NCBI GenBank assembly: GCA_040902925.1
Contig: JBBDWJ010000043.1
Coordinates: 1 to 49,664, forward strand
Reading direction: 5' to 3'
Source of the DNA: JBBDWJ01 sp040902925
Lineage (GTDB): Bacteria; Acidobacteriota; Terriglobia; Bryobacterales; UBA6623
Length of the DNA: 49,664 bases
The stretch's first letter is position 1. Each line of letters begins with the position of its first letter. The position numbers and the translations under genes were made by a program. The notes under the pieces are model-generated. The model was not told the DNA's origin. It worked only from the letters and a program-made list of their open reading frames with translations, and ran no database searches. Positions 48,209 through 49,664 of the stretch are shown in pieces.

Positions 48209-49660
48209 TCACTCATAGCGCAAAGCCTGCAAGGGGTCTACCCTTGTCGCCCGGCGCGCCGGCAGATAACTCGCCAGAAACGCAGCGCCCATCAAAATCG
48301 CAGCCATCGAAACAAACGTCAGCGGATCCAGCGCCGTCACCCCATAAAGCTGGCCTTCCACCGCGCGGCTGAGAATCACCGCCAGCACAACCCCAAGCCC
48401 GACACCGACGCCGGCGAGCTTCAGCCCCTGCCTGACCACCAGCGACAAAACTTGTCCGCGTTGCGCGCCCAGGGCCATGCGCACGCCGATCTCTTGCGTA
48501 CGCTGCATGACCGAATAACTGATAACGCCATAGAGCCCGAGCGCCGCCAGGAACAACGCCGCGGCCGCGAAAAATCCCAGAAGCCGCGTCGCGAGGCGCT
48601 GCGCCGCCAGCGAGTTGCCAATCATCTGCGGCATGGTTCGCAACTGATCCACGGGTTGGCCGGAGTCGACAGCCAGCACGGCTCCGCGAATGCCGCCCGC
48701 AAAGCTAGCCGGCTCCTGTTGCGTTCTCAGAACGACGCCGGCGAACGGCGGCGGCGCCTGGAACATTGAGTAGTAGTAGGTTCCCTTCTCTTCCTCGGTA
48801 GCCAGGTCGGAATGAGTAATATGTCCGACCACGCCCACGATCGTCGACCACGGTGTATCGTCGCCACCGCGCCGCATGTGCTTGCCGACAGCGTCCTGGT
48901 CGGGCCAATACTGGCGGGCGAGATTTTCGTCGATCACCACCACCGGCGCGGTATCGGTACGGTCCGCATCCGAGAAGCCTCTGCCGCTCTTGAGCGGAAT
49001 GCCCATCGCCGCAAAATAGCCCGGCGTCACCCAGCGCACATTGCCGTGCGGGCCGGGGTCGCCTGGCCCCGCTTGCCTGCCCTCGACGCGAAACGACGCC
49101 GACGATCCGTTGCCGGTAAACGGCAGCGGTACGCCGAGTCCCACCGAAGTTGCGCCCGGCAGCACCTCAAGGCGCTCGATCAGCGCGCGGTAGAAACCAA
49201 TCCGGCGCTCGGCTTCGCCGTACTGCGTCTGCGGCAGAGAGAGCATCGCCGTCATCACGCCGCGCGGCTCGAATCCGGGGCTAACGTCCTGGAGCCGCGA
49301 AAAGCTGCGCAGGAACAAGCCGGCGCCCACAAGCAGCACCAAAGCGAGCGCTGCTTCGCCGACCACCAGACCCGATCGCAGGTGCTGGCGGCCGCGCCCG
49401 GCGGTGGCCGAGCGGCCCGCCGACTTGAGAATCTCGTAAGGATTGAGCCGTCCCACCTGCCACGCCGGCGCGATACCAAACAATATTCCCGAAAGGATCG
49501 CGGCCTCCGCGGTGAACAGCATCACATACAAATCGATGCGAGCCTGCAGTCCCGCCGCGGCGCTTTCCGGCGCGAGCTGCAACAACAGGTGGATACTGCC
49601 GTAAGCAAGCCCTAGCAGCCCGTGGTAGAAGTCAGACAAAGTACTTTGCGGATAGAACAT
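48209..49660 (-). pseudogene. N-terminally truncated ADOP-type permease
   Basis: 483 residues that match the C-terminal ~60% of the full ADOP permeases in this window. They run from the third helix of the first FtsX block through the second periplasmic domain (VSPGFEPRGVMTAMLSLP) to the last FtsX block (QRTQEIGVRMALGAQRG and the ending RATRVDPLQALRYE). The first periplasmic domain and first helices are missing. An in-frame TAA lies directly before the first ATG (49663-49661), so the frame is closed even though the window ends here. It is either a decayed copy, a frameshifted gene whose start lies beyond the window, or an assembly-edge artefact. Confidence 0.7.
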
Positions 49661-49664
49661 TTAG

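Noticed and set aside
1..49664. tRNA, rRNA, transposase, integrase, phage or toxin-antitoxin genes
   Set aside because: None was recognised by reading. A dedicated search (for example tRNAscan or a transposase profile search) would be needed to exclude short or degenerate ones.

Overview
This window is a high-GC bacterial chromosome segment, most probably from an acidobacterium of the Solibacter/Bryobacter type. The assignment is an inference. It rests on two full-length and one truncated MacB/FtsX-like permease without an ATPase partner (the ADOP type expanded in Acidobacteriota), on the C-terminal tail of a very large Oar/TonB-type outer-membrane protein at the left edge, on lpxD (a lipid A outer membrane), and on several dispersed intergenic hairpin repeats. 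A run of 10 N at 24530-24539 shows that this is a scaffolded draft assembly. Both ends cut or abut incomplete genes.

Layout. 1-5 kb: end of a TonB/Oar-like protein, an aldehyde dehydrogenase, a secreted FG-GAP/VCBS propeller protein, a secreted protein with three RidA domains, and a small zinc-ribbon protein. 5-10.6 kb (minus strand): a gamma-glutamyltransferase, then a Ktr/Trk potassium-uptake operon (TrkH-like channel, TrkA-like RCK protein, and a membrane sensor with no output domain). 10.9-15.6 kb (plus): a NarL-type two-component pair, then a membrane protein with a long acidic Gln/Glu/Ser tail coupled to a MoxR AAA+ ATPase. 15.7-21.3 kb: a lipoprotein phosphodiesterase, a Tat-exported VOC protein, hisG, an SDR reductase, an HPr-kinase-like P-loop protein and a DksA/TraR zinc-finger protein. 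21.7-27.1 kb (minus): two tandem ADOP permeases, each followed by a copy of the same ~100-bp element. 27.5-35.1 kb: an M3 peptidyl-dipeptidase, an NHL-type propeller, a HupE/UreJ-like membrane protein and a sulfatase-fold lipoprotein.

35.3-40.3 kb is a regulatory island. It holds a degenerate receiver protein, a small HTH-like protein, a TPR protein, and an NtrB-type kinase overlapping an NtrC-type sigma-54 activator. A well-matched sigma-54 promoter follows at once and reads into a tiny lysine-rich secreted protein; then comes a strongly hairpinned 120-nt segment and tatA. 40.4-44.2 kb: a CehA/McbA-type PHP hydrolase, a GNAT acetyltransferase, infC with an AUU start and a long leader containing an intrinsic terminator, and a divergent HU gene. 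44.4-48.1 kb (plus) is an envelope run: two glycosyltransferases, the prepilin peptidase and lpxD. A third, N-terminally truncated ADOP permease ends the window.

Four dispersed repeat families lie almost entirely between genes. R1 is a double stem-loop with an invariant first hairpin and a covarying second one (4 copies). R2 is a short ACAGGCAATCCTGCCTGT-like palindrome (about 6 copies). R3 is a TTTTGCCTTTTGCACTTTGCC-type pyrimidine-biased repeat (4 copies). R4 is the ~100-bp element flanking the ADOP genes (2 copies). No tRNA, rRNA, CRISPR array, transposase or phage gene was recognised.
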